64,000 bases of DNA from Aminobacter sp. HY435 (GCF_027568395.1 NZ_JANKZL010000009.1:186001-250000); one strand, 5' to 3'. Counted from the first letter of the stretch, positions 51,017 through 59,292 are shown. Notes: generated by a model from the sequence alone, not told the origin. Translations and numbers: made by a program.

Positions 51017-51670
51017 TCAGGACGAGGGGATGCGCGGGTCCTGCACCACATAAAAGCGCCAGCGCGGGGTATAGTCGGTGACAAGGAAGCTGAATGTCGC
51101 GGTTCTGCCCGGATCGACCTTGCCGTCGGTATAGCGCAGCCGGTCATAGGGTTCGAAGTCGCGGCTGTATTGGGCAAAGCTGTCGGACGCGATGTTGACG
51201 TTGTCGGTGCGCCGCTGGTCGAACGACAGCCCGTCGCCGAAAACGCTCGCCTTGCCCTGTATTTCCTGCAACTCGAACTCGAACTCGACCCATGCCTGGC
51301 CGCTGTTGTTGAGCGGCTCGACACGCATGAACAGGATTCCGTTGGCGTAGAGGCCGGTGTTGTCGAAAGGCCGGATCGGGCGCGTGGTCCTGATGGTCAG
51401 CGTCACCGGCGACGACGACTCGAGCTCCTGCTGGATAACGATCGGATCATCTTTGGTGCCGGTTCCCGATACGCCGGTGATGCGGAAGCCGCCAAGCTCG
51501 TCCGAGAAGGAATAGGCGCCGGCATTCCACAGCTTTTGATCGGCGCCGGTTTCCTGTGAGCGGCCTTCGCCGCCGAACAATGTCGCAATGAGAAGGGAGG
51601 CCCCGGCCAGAAAATGGCTTGTGGAGCCAGCATGCTTCAGTCCGGTCCTGCAAGGCACATATTGGCGCAT
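51017..51670 (-). CDS. Secreted hypothetical protein
   Basis: A 217-aa protein with a signal peptide (about 17-38, SHFLAGASLLIATLFGGEGR) and a beta-rich mature domain (FSDELGGFRITGVSGTGTKD, DPIVIQQELESSSPVTLTIR, EFEFELQEIQGKASVFGDGL, TPRWRFYVVQDPRIP). I recall similar proteins of unknown function in rhizobia, but know no domain name. No cysteine in the mature part. It stands alone 36 bases upstream of the uracil-DNA glycosylase-like gene on the same strand, so the two may be co-transcribed. Confidence 0.75.
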   Translation of the reverse strand: MRQYVPCRTGLKHAGSTSHFLAGASLLIATLFGGEGRSQETGADQKLWNAGAYSFSDELGGFRITGVSGTGTKDDPIVIQQELESSSPVTLTIRTTRPIRPFDNTGLYANGILFMRVEPLNNSGQAWVEFEFELQEIQGKASVFGDGLSFDQRRTDNVNIASDSFAQYSRDFEPYDRLRYTDGKVDPGRTATFSFLVTDYTPRWRFYVVQDPRIPSS

Positions 51671-51762
51671 GAAGAATCAATGGACGAAAAGGCTGATGAA
51701 GATCACCTGACGTCGACACTACGGGGCATGGCAAACGACCGTGAAGTGAAATCTTTTGACCT

Positions 51763-51776
51763 TTACGTTAACGTAA
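51763..51776. promoter_or_regulatory. LiuR-like palindrome in the ETF-QO promoter
   Basis: TTACGTTAACGTAA is a perfect 14-base palindrome, about 145 bases before the ETF-QO start. A TTGACC at 51756-51761 lies just upstream, so the palindrome falls in the promoter spacer, as is usual for MerR-family operators. The sequence closely fits the LiuR site as I recall it; LiuR governs leucine/isovalerate and acyl-CoA oxidation genes, many of which deliver electrons to ETF. Confidence 0.6.
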
Positions 51777-51920
51777 GATATTTCATGGCGCATATCTGGG
51801 GACGTAGTTCGAATAGCCGATGTGCGGATCGGTCTCGTTTGACGTTTCGCAACTATGCGCTATGCAGCGCGTAGCCAATACGATGCCCTTGGGACAGGGT
51901 CAGCCAACGCGGAGGGATTG

Positions 51921-53603
51921 ATGAGCGAAGTTGAACGCGAGAGCATGGAATTCGACGTCGTCATCGTCGGCGCGGGTCCGGCGGGTCTGGCAGCGGCGAT
52001 CCGGCTCAAGCAGGTCAATCCCGAGCTTTCGGTCGTCGTCCTGGAAAAGGGCGGCGAGGTCGGCGCGCATATCCTCTCCGGCGCAGTGGTTGATCCGATC
52101 GGCATTGACCGCCTGCTGCCCGACTGGCGCAAGGAAGACGACCATCCGTTCAAGACGCCCGTCACCGACGATCATTTCCTGATCCTCGGGCCGGCCGGCT
52201 CCGTCAAGCTGCCCAACTTCGCCATGCCGCCGCTGATGAGCAATCATGGCAATTACATCGTCTCGCTCGGCAATGTCTGCCGCTGGCTGGCGACCAAGGC
52301 CGAAGCGCTCGGCGTCGAGATCTATCCCGGCTTTGCCGCCGCCGGCCTGCTCTACAACGACGAGGGTGCTGTCACCGGCGTCGTCACCGGCGACATGGGC
52401 GTCGAACGCGACGGCTCGCATGGTCCGGCCTTCGCGCCCGGCATGGCACTGATGGGCAAGTACGTTTTGATCGGCGAGGGCGCGCGCGGTTCGCTCGCCA
52501 AGCAACTGATCGCAAAGTATGACCTGGGCGCCGGCAAGGAGCCGCAGAAATTCGGCATCGGCCTCAAGGAGCTGTGGCAGGTCGCGCCAGAAAAGCACAA
52601 GCCGGGCCTCGTCCAGCACTCCTTCGGCTGGCCGCTCGATTTCAAGACTGGTGGCGGTTCGTTCCTCTACCATCTCGAAGACAACATGGTTGCAGTCGGC
52701 TTCGTCGTCCACCTCAACTACAAGAACCCCTATCTCGCGCCCTTCGAGGAGTTCCAGCGCTTCAAGACGCATCCGGCGATCCGCGACACCTTCGAGGGTG
52801 GCAAGCGTCTGTCCTATGGCGCCCGCGCCATCACCGAGGGCGGCTATCAGTCGGTGCCGAAGCTGTCGTTCCCCGGCGGCGTGCTGATGGGCTGCTCGGC
52901 CGGCTTGGTCAACGTTCCGCGCATCAAGGGGTCGCATAACGCTATTCTGTCGGGCATGCTCGCTGCCGAACATGTTGCCGACGCCATTGCCGCCGGCCGC
53001 GCCAATGACGAGCTGGCGTCCTACGAAGCCGCGTGGCGCTCGACCGACATCGGCAAGGACCTCAAGAAGGTTCGCAACGTCAAGCCGTTGTGGTCGCGTT
53101 TCGGCACGCTGCTCGGCGTAGGTCTCGGCGGGCTCGACATGTGGCTCAACACGCTGTTCGGCATGTCGCCCTTCGGCACGCTCAAGCACGGCAAGACCGA
53201 CGCCCAGTCGCTCGAGCCGGCGTCGAAGCACAAGAAGATCGACTATCCCAAGCCCGATGGCGTTTTGACCTTCGATCGTCTGTCGTCGGTGTTCCTGTCC
53301 AACACCAATCACGAGGAGGACCAGCCGGTCCACCTCCAGGTCAGGGACATGGACCTGCAGAAGCGCTCGGAATACGAAGTCTTCGCCGGACCTTCGAGCC
53401 GCTACTGTCCGGCCGGCGTCTACGAGTGGGTCGACAAGGACGGCAACTCCATCGCCGGCGAGCCCGGCCATGCCGACGCCAGGTTCGTCATCAACGCGCA
53501 GAACTGCGTCCACTGCAAGACCTGCGACATCAAGGACCCGAACCAGAACATCAACTGGGTTCCGCCGCAGGGCGGGGAAGGGCCTGTCTATCCCAACATG
53601 TGA
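51921..53603 (+). CDS. Electron-transfer flavoprotein-ubiquinone oxidoreductase
   Basis: A 560-aa inner-membrane-associated flavoprotein that passes electrons from reduced ETF (fed by acyl-CoA and dimethylglycine dehydrogenases) to ubiquinone. FAD binding is by VVIVGAGPAGLAAAIRL (about 12-28), with a second segment VVLEKGGEVGAHILSGAVVD. The 4Fe-4S cluster cysteines are Cys496 (SRYCPAGVYEW) and Cys529, Cys532, Cys535 (QNCVHCKTCDIKDP). The family length is standard. ATG 51921 follows GGAGGG. The promoter carries a LiuR-like palindrome, and a strong terminator lies 31 bases after the stop. Confidence 0.97.
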   Translation: MSEVERESMEFDVVIVGAGPAGLAAAIRLKQVNPELSVVVLEKGGEVGAHILSGAVVDPIGIDRLLPDWRKEDDHPFKTPVTDDHFLILGPAGSVKLPNFAMPPLMSNHGNYIVSLGNVCRWLATKAEALGVEIYPGFAAAGLLYNDEGAVTGVVTGDMGVERDGSHGPAFAPGMALMGKYVLIGEGARGSLAKQLIAKYDLGAGKEPQKFGIGLKELWQVAPEKHKPGLVQHSFGWPLDFKTGGGSFLYHLEDNMVAVGFVVHLNYKNPYLAPFEEFQRFKTHPAIRDTFEGGKRLSYGARAITEGGYQSVPKLSFPGGVLMGCSAGLVNVPRIKGSHNAILSGMLAAEHVADAIAAGRANDELASYEAAWRSTDIGKDLKKVRNVKPLWSRFGTLLGVGLGGLDMWLNTLFGMSPFGTLKHGKTDAQSLEPASKHKKIDYPKPDGVLTFDRLSSVFLSNTNHEEDQPVHLQVRDMDLQKRSEYEVFAGPSSRYCPAGVYEWVDKDGNSIAGEPGHADARFVINAQNCVHCKTCDIKDPNQNINWVPPQGGEGPVYPNM

Positions 53604-53633
53604 TCCGGCGTTTGGCGCCAGGATGTGATCGCG

Positions 53634-53667
53634 AAGCCCGGAAGTCGTGAAGCCTTCCGGGCTTTTG
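53634..53667 (+). terminator. Intrinsic terminator of the ETF-QO gene
   Basis: An 11-bp stem AAGCCCGGAAG (53634-53644) / CTTCCGGGCTT (53654-53664) with a 9-base loop, then TT and G. It begins 31 bases after the stop. Confidence 0.85.
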
Positions 53668-53750
53668 TCATTCAGCCGCGCGGCGATTTCGGTTCGCGCC
53701 TTCGACAAGTCGAGGAGTGGTCAGGCGATTGGAGGAGCGACCTCAGGCGG

Positions 53751-54791
53751 TCAACCGTTCGGTGCGGCGGAAGTCCGGAGCTCGACGGTCTGGCTCTCGC
53801 TGTCTTCCGTATGGCTGCCGGCGTCGCGGAACGAGAACTCAACCAGCAGCGGGCGATGATCCGATCCGGCGTCGTCGCCCATTGTCACCGAATGCACCGT
53901 CACGTCGCCCTTGGCCATCACATGGTCGATGGTCAGGCCGGCGAAGCGCATGAAGTCGGGCAGCTTGAAGGTCAGCCAGGTGCGGCCTGCGGCCGGCAGC
54001 AGCGTCAGGCCGCCGGCGTTCGCCACACGCCTGACGGTGTTGCTCCATGGTGTGGCGTTGAAGTCGCCGCCGAGAAGCGCGTTTGAGCCCAGCGATGCGA
54101 ATTTGCCGGTCAGCTCGCCAACCTGCCGCGATTGTTCGAACGGCCAGGGCCAGCCGAGATGCAGCGCCGCCACATCGCTGACGCGGCCGCCGAAATCGAC
54201 GCTGGCAATCGCCAGCGCGCCGCTCCCGATGCAGTGCGGCTTGGTTCCTTCCGCAAAGGGTCGACGCGACAGGATCGCCACGCCGAAAACCCCGTTCGGA
54301 TAGTCGCACAGGACACGGTATGGATAGCGGGCGAACAGCGGTTGCAGCTTGCCCGCCCACATCTCCGAAACCTCTTCCAGCGTGATAACGTCAGGCTGGA
54401 CCCGGCCGACGAGCTGCAGCACCTTTTCAGGGTATGCGTTGTCGTAGCGAAGGTTCATCTGCAGCATTTTATAGACGGGCCGGGCGTCGGCGCGCGGCTC
54501 GAAGGCGGCATGCACCGGGCCGATGCCGGCAATGGTCAGCGCGCTCGATGTCGTGGAAAGCGCTGCCAGGCCGAACACCAGCGCGGACATCGCCTGCCAG
54601 CGAAACGACGTCAGCAAGAGCGGCAGCGCCACAAGCATCATCAGCACGGCGAGGTGCACCCTGAAATGGGCGAATGAATCGAGGGCCGGATGCCAGGCGC
54701 CGAAGAACCCGGCGACCAGCGGAATGGACAAGAGCATCATCGCCAGAAAGCAGGCGACAGTGCCGAAGCTTTGGAATGTCGACGTCGTCAT
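53751..54791 (-). CDS. Endonuclease/exonuclease/phosphatase family protein with N-terminal membrane segments
   Basis: A 346-aa protein. Residues 1-90 form three hydrophobic segments (VACFLAMMLLSIPLVAGFFG, LAVLMMLVALPLLLTSF, VFGLAALSTTSSALTIAGIG), and the rest is an EEP fold on the periplasmic side. Catalytic landmarks are QMNLRYDN, TLEEVSE (metal Glu), LLGGDFNATPWS and the C-terminal GSDHRPLLVEF. The substrate is unknown; membrane-anchored members may cleave phosphoesters or nucleic acids. A Ser/Glu-rich tail follows. Confidence 0.88.
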   Translation of the reverse strand: MTTSTFQSFGTVACFLAMMLLSIPLVAGFFGAWHPALDSFAHFRVHLAVLMMLVALPLLLTSFRWQAMSALVFGLAALSTTSSALTIAGIGPVHAAFEPRADARPVYKMLQMNLRYDNAYPEKVLQLVGRVQPDVITLEEVSEMWAGKLQPLFARYPYRVLCDYPNGVFGVAILSRRPFAEGTKPHCIGSGALAIASVDFGGRVSDVAALHLGWPWPFEQSRQVGELTGKFASLGSNALLGGDFNATPWSNTVRRVANAGGLTLLPAAGRTWLTFKLPDFMRFAGLTIDHVMAKGDVTVHSVTMGDDAGSDHRPLLVEFSFRDAGSHTEDSESQTVELRTSAAPNG

Positions 54792-54849
54792 GGTCGCTTC
54801 TTGTGGCCAGAAATGCGGCCCATTGATGATAATGGCCGCATCCTGCGCG

Positions 54850-56349
54850 CTATTGGAACGCCGTCTCCGAGAAGCTGCGCAGCTTGCGCGAATGCAGTCG
54901 TTCGTTGGGCATTTCGGCGAGCTTCTCCATGGCGCGGATGCCGATGGTCAGATGCTGCGCCACCTGCCGCTTGTAGAACTCGGTCGCCATGCCGGGCAGC
55001 TTGAGCTCGCCATGCAGCGGCTTGTCTGAAACGCACAGCAGCGTGCCGTAAGGAACGCGGAAGCGGAAGCCGTTGGCGGCGATCGTCGCGGATTCCATGT
55101 CGAGGGCAATCGCGCGCGACTGCGACAGTCTCTGCACCGGCCCGCGCTGGTCGCGCAGTTCCCAGTTGCGGTTGTCGATGGTCGCCACGGTGCCGGTGCG
55201 CATGATGCGCTTGAGATCGTAGCCGGACAGCCCGGTCACTTCGGCCACCGCCTCCTGCAGGGCCACCTGCACTTCGGCCAGCGGCGGGATCGGCACCCAT
55301 ACCGGCAGGTCGTCGTCGAGCACGTGGTCCTCGCGCACATAGGCATGCGCCAGAACGTAATCACCGAGCGCCTGGGTGTTGCGCAGGCCGGCGCAATGGC
55401 CAAGCATCAGCCAGGCGTGCGGCCTCAGCACGGCGATGTGGTCGGTGATCGTCTTGGCGTTTGAGGGGCCGACGCCGATATTGACCATCGTGATACCGGC
55501 ATGGCCTGGCTTCTTGAGGTGGTAGGCGGGCATCTGCGGCAGGCGCCCCGGAGGAGTGCCTTCCGAAGGGGCGGTCGCTCCGGCCTTGGTCGTCACCCCG
55601 CCCGGCTCGACGAACTCGCTGTAGCCTTCGCCGCCCTTGGCCATCAGCTCGCGAGCCAGCACGACGAACTCGTCGATGTAGAACTGATAGTTGGTGAACA
55701 GCACGAAGTTCTGGAAGTGCTGCGGCGTTGTCGCCGTGTAGTGCGACAGCCGGTGCAGCGAGTAGTCGATGCGCTGCGCCGTGAAAGGCGCGAGCGGCCT
55801 GGCTTCGCCCGGCATGATCTCGAACGTGCCGTTGGCGATGTGGTCGTCGGTCCCGTCGAGGTCGGGCACGTCGAAGAGGTCGCGGATCGGTCGCTGGATG
55901 CGATCGGCCACCGCGCCGTCGACATGAGTGCCCTCCAGGAAGGCGAAATGCAGTGGGATCGGCGTCGACGACTCCGAGACAGTTACCGGCACGCCGTGAT
56001 TGCGCATGATCAGCTTCAACTGCTCGATCAGGTAGCTTTCGAACAGGTCGGGCCGCGTGATCGTGGTGGTGAAATTGCCGGGGGTCGGCATGTGGCCGTA
56101 GGCCTGGCGCGAGTCAACCTGGGAGTAGGACGACGTCACGATGCTGACTTCGGGATAGCAGGCGCGGAACCGCCTGGCGGGTGTGCCCTGCGCCAGCGAC
56201 GCGAAGGCGTCGCGCAGGAAGGCCGTGTTGCGGTCGTAGAGCTGCTTCAGCGCGTCGACGGCCTGTGCCGCGTCGGTGAAACTCTGCCGCGGAAACGGCT
56301 CGGGCGTGATGATGGAGTCGATGGGTTCTGGGTAGATTCGCTTTTCCAT
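54850..56349 (-). CDS. amn: AMP nucleosidase
   Basis: A 499-aa cytosolic enzyme hydrolysing AMP to adenine and ribose 5-phosphate, the same length as proteobacterial Amn. The N-terminal domain includes VSIVTSSYSQVDSRQAYGHM and LIEQLKLIMRNHGVPVTVSE. The C-terminal nucleoside-phosphorylase-like fold has ITMVNIGVGPSNAKTITDHI, MLGHCAGLRNTQALGDYVLA and MESATIAANGFRFRVPYGTL. It lies 58 bases from the EEP gene on the same strand. Confidence 0.95.
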   Translation of the reverse strand: MEKRIYPEPIDSIITPEPFPRQSFTDAAQAVDALKQLYDRNTAFLRDAFASLAQGTPARRFRACYPEVSIVTSSYSQVDSRQAYGHMPTPGNFTTTITRPDLFESYLIEQLKLIMRNHGVPVTVSESSTPIPLHFAFLEGTHVDGAVADRIQRPIRDLFDVPDLDGTDDHIANGTFEIMPGEARPLAPFTAQRIDYSLHRLSHYTATTPQHFQNFVLFTNYQFYIDEFVVLARELMAKGGEGYSEFVEPGGVTTKAGATAPSEGTPPGRLPQMPAYHLKKPGHAGITMVNIGVGPSNAKTITDHIAVLRPHAWLMLGHCAGLRNTQALGDYVLAHAYVREDHVLDDDLPVWVPIPPLAEVQVALQEAVAEVTGLSGYDLKRIMRTGTVATIDNRNWELRDQRGPVQRLSQSRAIALDMESATIAANGFRFRVPYGTLLCVSDKPLHGELKLPGMATEFYKRQVAQHLTIGIRAMEKLAEMPNERLHSRKLRSFSETAFQ

Positions 56350-56413
56350 GACCCATTATAGAGATCAATTGTGACGCTTGGGAGGGGGCTCTTTTGGGCC
56401 ACCTCGCGGGCTG

Positions 56414-56608
56414 TCAGCTGCGCTGCAGGCTGACCAGCAGCACGAAGCCCACGCCGCTCTTGCGCGCCGCCGGCGCCTCGATCACCGAGCCCTGGTCGCC
56501 GCGCAGCTGGGGCACAGCCAGCACCGGGGCGGCCAGGACCATGAGGATCACGAGCGCCCGGGGCAGGAGCCGGAGCATGTTGACGATGCGGGTTGCGGAG
56601 CGGGTCAT
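56414..56608 (-). CDS. Small secreted protein (second of a pair)
   Basis: A 64-aa protein, probably exported: a basic start (MTRSATRIVNMLRLLPR) and a hydrophobic signal (ALVILMVLAAPVLA), leaving a short mature part of about 33 residues (VPQLRGDQGSVIEAPAARKS, then GVGFVLLVSLQRS). A start at the inner ATG 56578 would suit the signal peptide equally well. It follows the 56-aa gene by 45 bases on the same strand. No known family. Confidence 0.5.
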   Translation of the reverse strand: MTRSATRIVNMLRLLPRALVILMVLAAPVLAVPQLRGDQGSVIEAPAARKSGVGFVLLVSLQRS

Positions 56609-56653
56609 TGGCGTTTTCTTTTCGATCTGGAAAGGAGTGATCTCTTCGTTCGT

Positions 56654-56824
56654 CTATTTGCGGAGTGGCGGTTTGCAGGTCAGGCCTTCTTCGAACACGC
56701 AGGGCACGACGTTGCCGATGCCCCAGGAGCGGGCGGGCCGGCTGAATTCCGCGACCAGCGTCGCAAAGGCGATGCCAAACAGGGCGCTGAGCAGGCAGAC
56801 GATGGTGAACCGGCGAGCGAGCAT
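56654..56824 (-). CDS. Small secreted protein with two cysteines (first of a pair)
   Basis: A 56-aa protein, MLARRFTIVCLLSALFGIAF followed by ATLVAEFSRPARSWGIGN and VVPCVFEEGLTCKPPLRK. A basic N terminus and a hydrophobic helix form a signal peptide or anchor; the short exported part has two cysteines seven residues apart (CVFEEGLTC), able to form a disulfide. A strong ribosome site (AAGGGGAAG) lies six bases before the ATG, good evidence that it is translated. Unknown function. A GTTCA direct repeat is in the promoter region. Confidence 0.65.
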   Translation of the reverse strand: MLARRFTIVCLLSALFGIAFATLVAEFSRPARSWGIGNVVPCVFEEGLTCKPPLRK

Positions 56825-56995
56825 TTGTGTCTTCCCCTTCGATGGAGCGGAATATGCAACGTCGCGACTGAACGGCGTCTGAGACCTCCGTTCATCTTCG
56901 GTTCAAATTTATTGACAAGGCGCTGGTGCCGTTGAGGGTTGCGTTTGCCATGCCCACGCATATCTCCAGAGCAGTGCATCAACGGAGATTGCGGA

Positions 56996-57718
56996 ATGAC
57001 CACCCAGACATTGCCGATCGAGCTTTATTACTGGCCCACGCCGAACGGCTGGAAAATCTCGATCATGCTGGAGGAACTTGGCGTTCCCTACACCGTCAAA
57101 TACGTCAATATCGGCAAGGGCGAGCAGTTCGAGCCGTCATTCCTGAAGATCGCGCCAAACAACAGGATGCCGGCAATTGTCGACCCCGAAGGCCCGACCG
57201 CCGATGGCGGATGGGGTGGCGAGCCGATCTCGATATTCGAGTCCGGCGCGATCCTGCAGTATCTCGGCCGCAAGTTCGGCAAGCTTTATGCGGCGGACGA
57301 GCGCGGCCGCGCCGAGGTCGATCAGTGGCTGTTCTGGCAGGTGGGCGGTCTCGGGCCGATGGCCGGCCAGGCCCATCACTTCCGGCAGTACGCGCCGGAG
57401 ACGAACACCTATGGCATCGACCGCTATACCAATGAGGTCAACCGCCTCTATGGTGTCATGAACAAGCGGCTGGCCGATCGCGAATTCCTCGCCGGCGGCT
57501 ATTCGATTGCCGACATAGCTTCGCTGGGCTGGATCAAGCCGCACAAGAACCAGGGCCAGGATCTCGAAGATTTCCACCATCTGAAGCGCTGGTACGAGAC
57601 GCTTCTGGCCCGCCCGGCGGTCATTGCCGGGCTCGCTGTCGGCGAAGAGCGCCGCCGCAGCATCGTCGACGACAAGGACGCGCAAAAGGTGCTGTTCGGT
57701 CAGCGCGCGAGGGCGTGA
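56996..57718 (+). CDS. Glutathione S-transferase family protein, YfcG/YghU-like
   Basis: A 240-aa thioredoxin-fold plus helical-domain protein. The N-terminal domain has ELYYWPTPNGWKISIMLEEL, with Asn (not Cys or Tyr) after the first strand as in the YfcG/YghU/Ure2p-like group, and NNRMPAIVDPEG with the cis-Pro, then EPISIFESGAILQYLGRKFG. The C-terminal domain contains EVDQWLFWQVGGLGPMAGQA and FLAGGYSIADIASLGWIKP. Such enzymes reduce disulfides with two glutathiones. ATG 56996 follows GGAGATTGCGGA. It is convergent with the DUF2147 gene. Confidence 0.93.
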   Translation: MTTQTLPIELYYWPTPNGWKISIMLEELGVPYTVKYVNIGKGEQFEPSFLKIAPNNRMPAIVDPEGPTADGGWGGEPISIFESGAILQYLGRKFGKLYAADERGRAEVDQWLFWQVGGLGPMAGQAHHFRQYAPETNTYGIDRYTNEVNRLYGVMNKRLADREFLAGGYSIADIASLGWIKPHKNQGQDLEDFHHLKRWYETLLARPAVIAGLAVGEERRRSIVDDKDAQKVLFGQRARA

Positions 57719-57719
57719 A

Positions 57720-57814
57720 GGAGCGGATAGCAAATTGTGAGTAGAGAATAGGGAGGCCGCGCTCACTTGGCCCTGCCTGCTCCTATCCCCTGCTCACCAG
57801 TCGCTATTTGCTCC
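57720..57814. repeat. Long imperfect inverted repeat between GST and DUF2147 genes
   Basis: Left arm 57720-57751 (GGAGCGGATAGC ... GAGTAGAGAATAG) is matched by the inverted right arm 57783-57814, read on the other strand as GGAGCAAATAGC ... GAGCAGGGGATAG, with about 24 of 32 positions the same and a loop of about 31 bases. The arms show a loose seven-base rhythm (GATAG, GAGTAG, GAATAG). I recall such heptad-like repeats from rhizobial intergenic regions, without a name. Confidence 0.6.
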
Positions 57815-57817
57815 GTC

Positions 57818-58162
57818 TTACAGCTTCGACCAGTTCTGGCTCTTGCAGATCAGGCCGCCGAGCACGCAGCCCTTCATTTTGAGGTTCGAGCCGGCAACGC
57901 TGGCCTTGCCGGTATATGTCTTGTCGCTGGCCGGGTCGGTGATCTTGCCCGAATAGGCGTTCGCGCCATCGGCGTTGAACGTGCCGATCCGCTTGCCGGC
58001 GTGCTTGCCGTCGGTAAGCGTGATGCAGAAGCCGCTGCCGCATGATGCGATCGCTGCGGTCGAACCGGATTCCGTCTTCCAGTTGCCTTCGATCGGGTCG
58101 GCATATGCCGCGCCGGCCAGCATCAGGGTGGCCGCCACGGCCATGCTCATCTTGCGAAACAT
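57818..58162 (-). CDS. DUF2147 domain-containing secreted protein
   Basis: A 114-aa periplasmic protein with signal peptide (about 1-21, MSMAVAATLMLAGAAYA) and the DUF2147 pattern DPIEGNWKTESGSTAAIASC, GFCITLTDGKHAGKRIG, then a late NLKMKGCVLGGLICKSQNW. Four cysteines in the mature part could form disulfides. ATG 58162 gives the signal peptide; a longer frame to 58246 has no coding character. A LiuR-like palindrome lies about 50-63 bases upstream. Function unknown. Confidence 0.9.
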   Translation of the reverse strand: MFRKMSMAVAATLMLAGAAYADPIEGNWKTESGSTAAIASCGSGFCITLTDGKHAGKRIGTFNADGANAYSGKITDPASDKTYTGKASVAGSNLKMKGCVLGGLICKSQNWSKL

Positions 58163-58597
58163 TGAAGTCCTCCCGGTTGGTGACACGCCCAGGCGTCTCC
58201 CCGCCTGACGTTTACGCAAACGTAAGCGTAATGCAGCCCTCGGCAAAACAAAAGCGGTGTCGCTGCGGAAGGTGAAGGCATTTTTTGGCGGCGCTGGCGC
58301 TGCTTTTCGGCCGGCAAGTTCATCGTCTCGGGTGCTGAAACGCGAGGCGTGGTTATCAAAGACTTGCGGTCCACAACGTGCATTTTCATCGCATTTTCTC
58401 GAAATCCCCGACGCCGCAAGGCTTCCTATCCTTAACGAAATCCGAGCTTTACCCTTTGTTTTGACTTTGTTTTCCTGCGGTTAAGCAAGCCGCTTAACGG
58501 CGGATTCAAGGCTCGGCGGCATCTTCGGAAGCATCGAAAGAGCAGCCCCCGGCACGAAACGGAGACGGCTCTCGGGAGACGGACAGGGGACAAGAAA
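58163..58597. other. Divergent intergenic region, 435 bases
   Basis: No gene that I can support. It holds the LiuR-like palindrome at 58212-58225 near the DUF2147 start, and an inverted repeat GTTAAGC-N5-GCTTAAC at 58480-58498 about 100 bases before the Sel1-like gene. The stretch 58430-58490 is more AT-rich than its surroundings and is the likely site of the promoter for the Sel1-like gene, though I cannot place a clear -35/-10 pair. Confidence 0.5.
58212..58225. promoter_or_regulatory. Second LiuR-like palindrome, upstream of the DUF2147 gene
   Basis: TTACG-CAAA-CGTAA has the same half-sites and four-base spacing as TTACG-TTAA-CGTAA before the ETF-QO gene. It lies 50-63 bases upstream of the DUF2147 start on the minus strand. 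A further GCGTAA follows directly. Confidence 0.5.
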
Positions 58598-58864
58598 ATG
58601 GCACGTTTCGAAATCTTTGAAGCCGGCTTCGGCGCGATGGGAACCACCGCTCAGGCCGACATTCTGCTGGAACTGGGCATGATGTACGCTACCGGCCGCG
58701 ACTGCGAGATCGACGTTGTCGCCGCGCACAAGTGGTTCAACATTGCGGCCATCAAGGGCTCCGCCCGCGCCGCAGAGCTGCGCTCGGAGCTGTCGGTGAC
58801 GATGTCCAAGGGCGATATCGCCAGGGCGCTGCGCGAAGCACGCGAGTGGATGACGATGCACTAG
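58598..58864 (+). CDS. Small Sel1-like repeat protein
   Basis: An 88-aa helical protein with one Sel1-like repeat (ILLELGMMYATGRDCEIDVV, AAHKWFNIAAIKGSARAAEL) and a C-terminal helix (MSKGDIARALREAREWMTM). Rhizobia carry a similar short MARFEIFE... protein of unknown function, probably a protein-interaction module. ATG 58598 follows a GACAGGGGACAAG stretch. It stands alone, flanked by long gaps. Confidence 0.82.
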   Translation: MARFEIFEAGFGAMGTTAQADILLELGMMYATGRDCEIDVVAAHKWFNIAAIKGSARAAELRSELSVTMSKGDIARALREAREWMTMH

Positions 58865-59292
58865 GTGCAGCCGCGGAAACCTGAACGGTTTCGGCAAAGG
58901 ACATCCTCCATACGAGAGTTCTTCGGGGGAAGAGCGGAGACGCCGCAATGGCGGCTCCCAACAACAAGAGCGCGACGGCTTGAAGGACGGGCAAGGCGCG
59001 CCACCGAACAGACAGGGCAGGCGAACGTGACGGGGCCGCAGATGCTCCGCACGGCTCTCCACGAAAAAGTCGCGACCGGTCACAACAAGACCGGCGCGGC
59101 TTTTTTCGTTGTTTGCGCCTGCCGGTTGTCGCTGCGGGCGGCATTGCCGCATCATTGCCTGCTCGTAACCTTGCAGGCACAATGCCTTGCTGCCCATGCG
59201 CCAAGACTTTTGAAGGCGAGGGTGGAAGGTTTTCGGCAAGTTGCACGTGCGGCGCGAATCCGGCATGGCGGAGCGTCCAATGGAGGGAAAAG
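58865..59292. other. Intergenic region, 428 bases, with a terminator
   Basis: No supported gene. A hairpin with A and T runs lies at 59064-59106. Before it the sequence contains several small GC-rich stems (for instance around 58868-58892), so a small RNA ending at that hairpin is conceivable but unproven. The promoter of the binding-protein gene should lie after 59110. Confidence 0.45.
59064..59106 (+). terminator. Intrinsic terminator, possibly bidirectional
   Basis: AAAAAGTCGCGACCGGTC (59064-59081) pairs with GACCGGCGCGGCTTTTTT (59089-59106) apart from one bulged A and a G-T wobble, with a seven-base loop and runs of A before and T after. It lies 200 bases after the Sel1-like gene. Confidence 0.75.

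Noticed and set aside
58480-58498. GTTAAGC-N5-GCTTAAC as a CtrA box
   Set aside because: The TTAA units are nine bases apart, not seven, so it does not fit CtrA. It is kept only as an unexplained inverted repeat.
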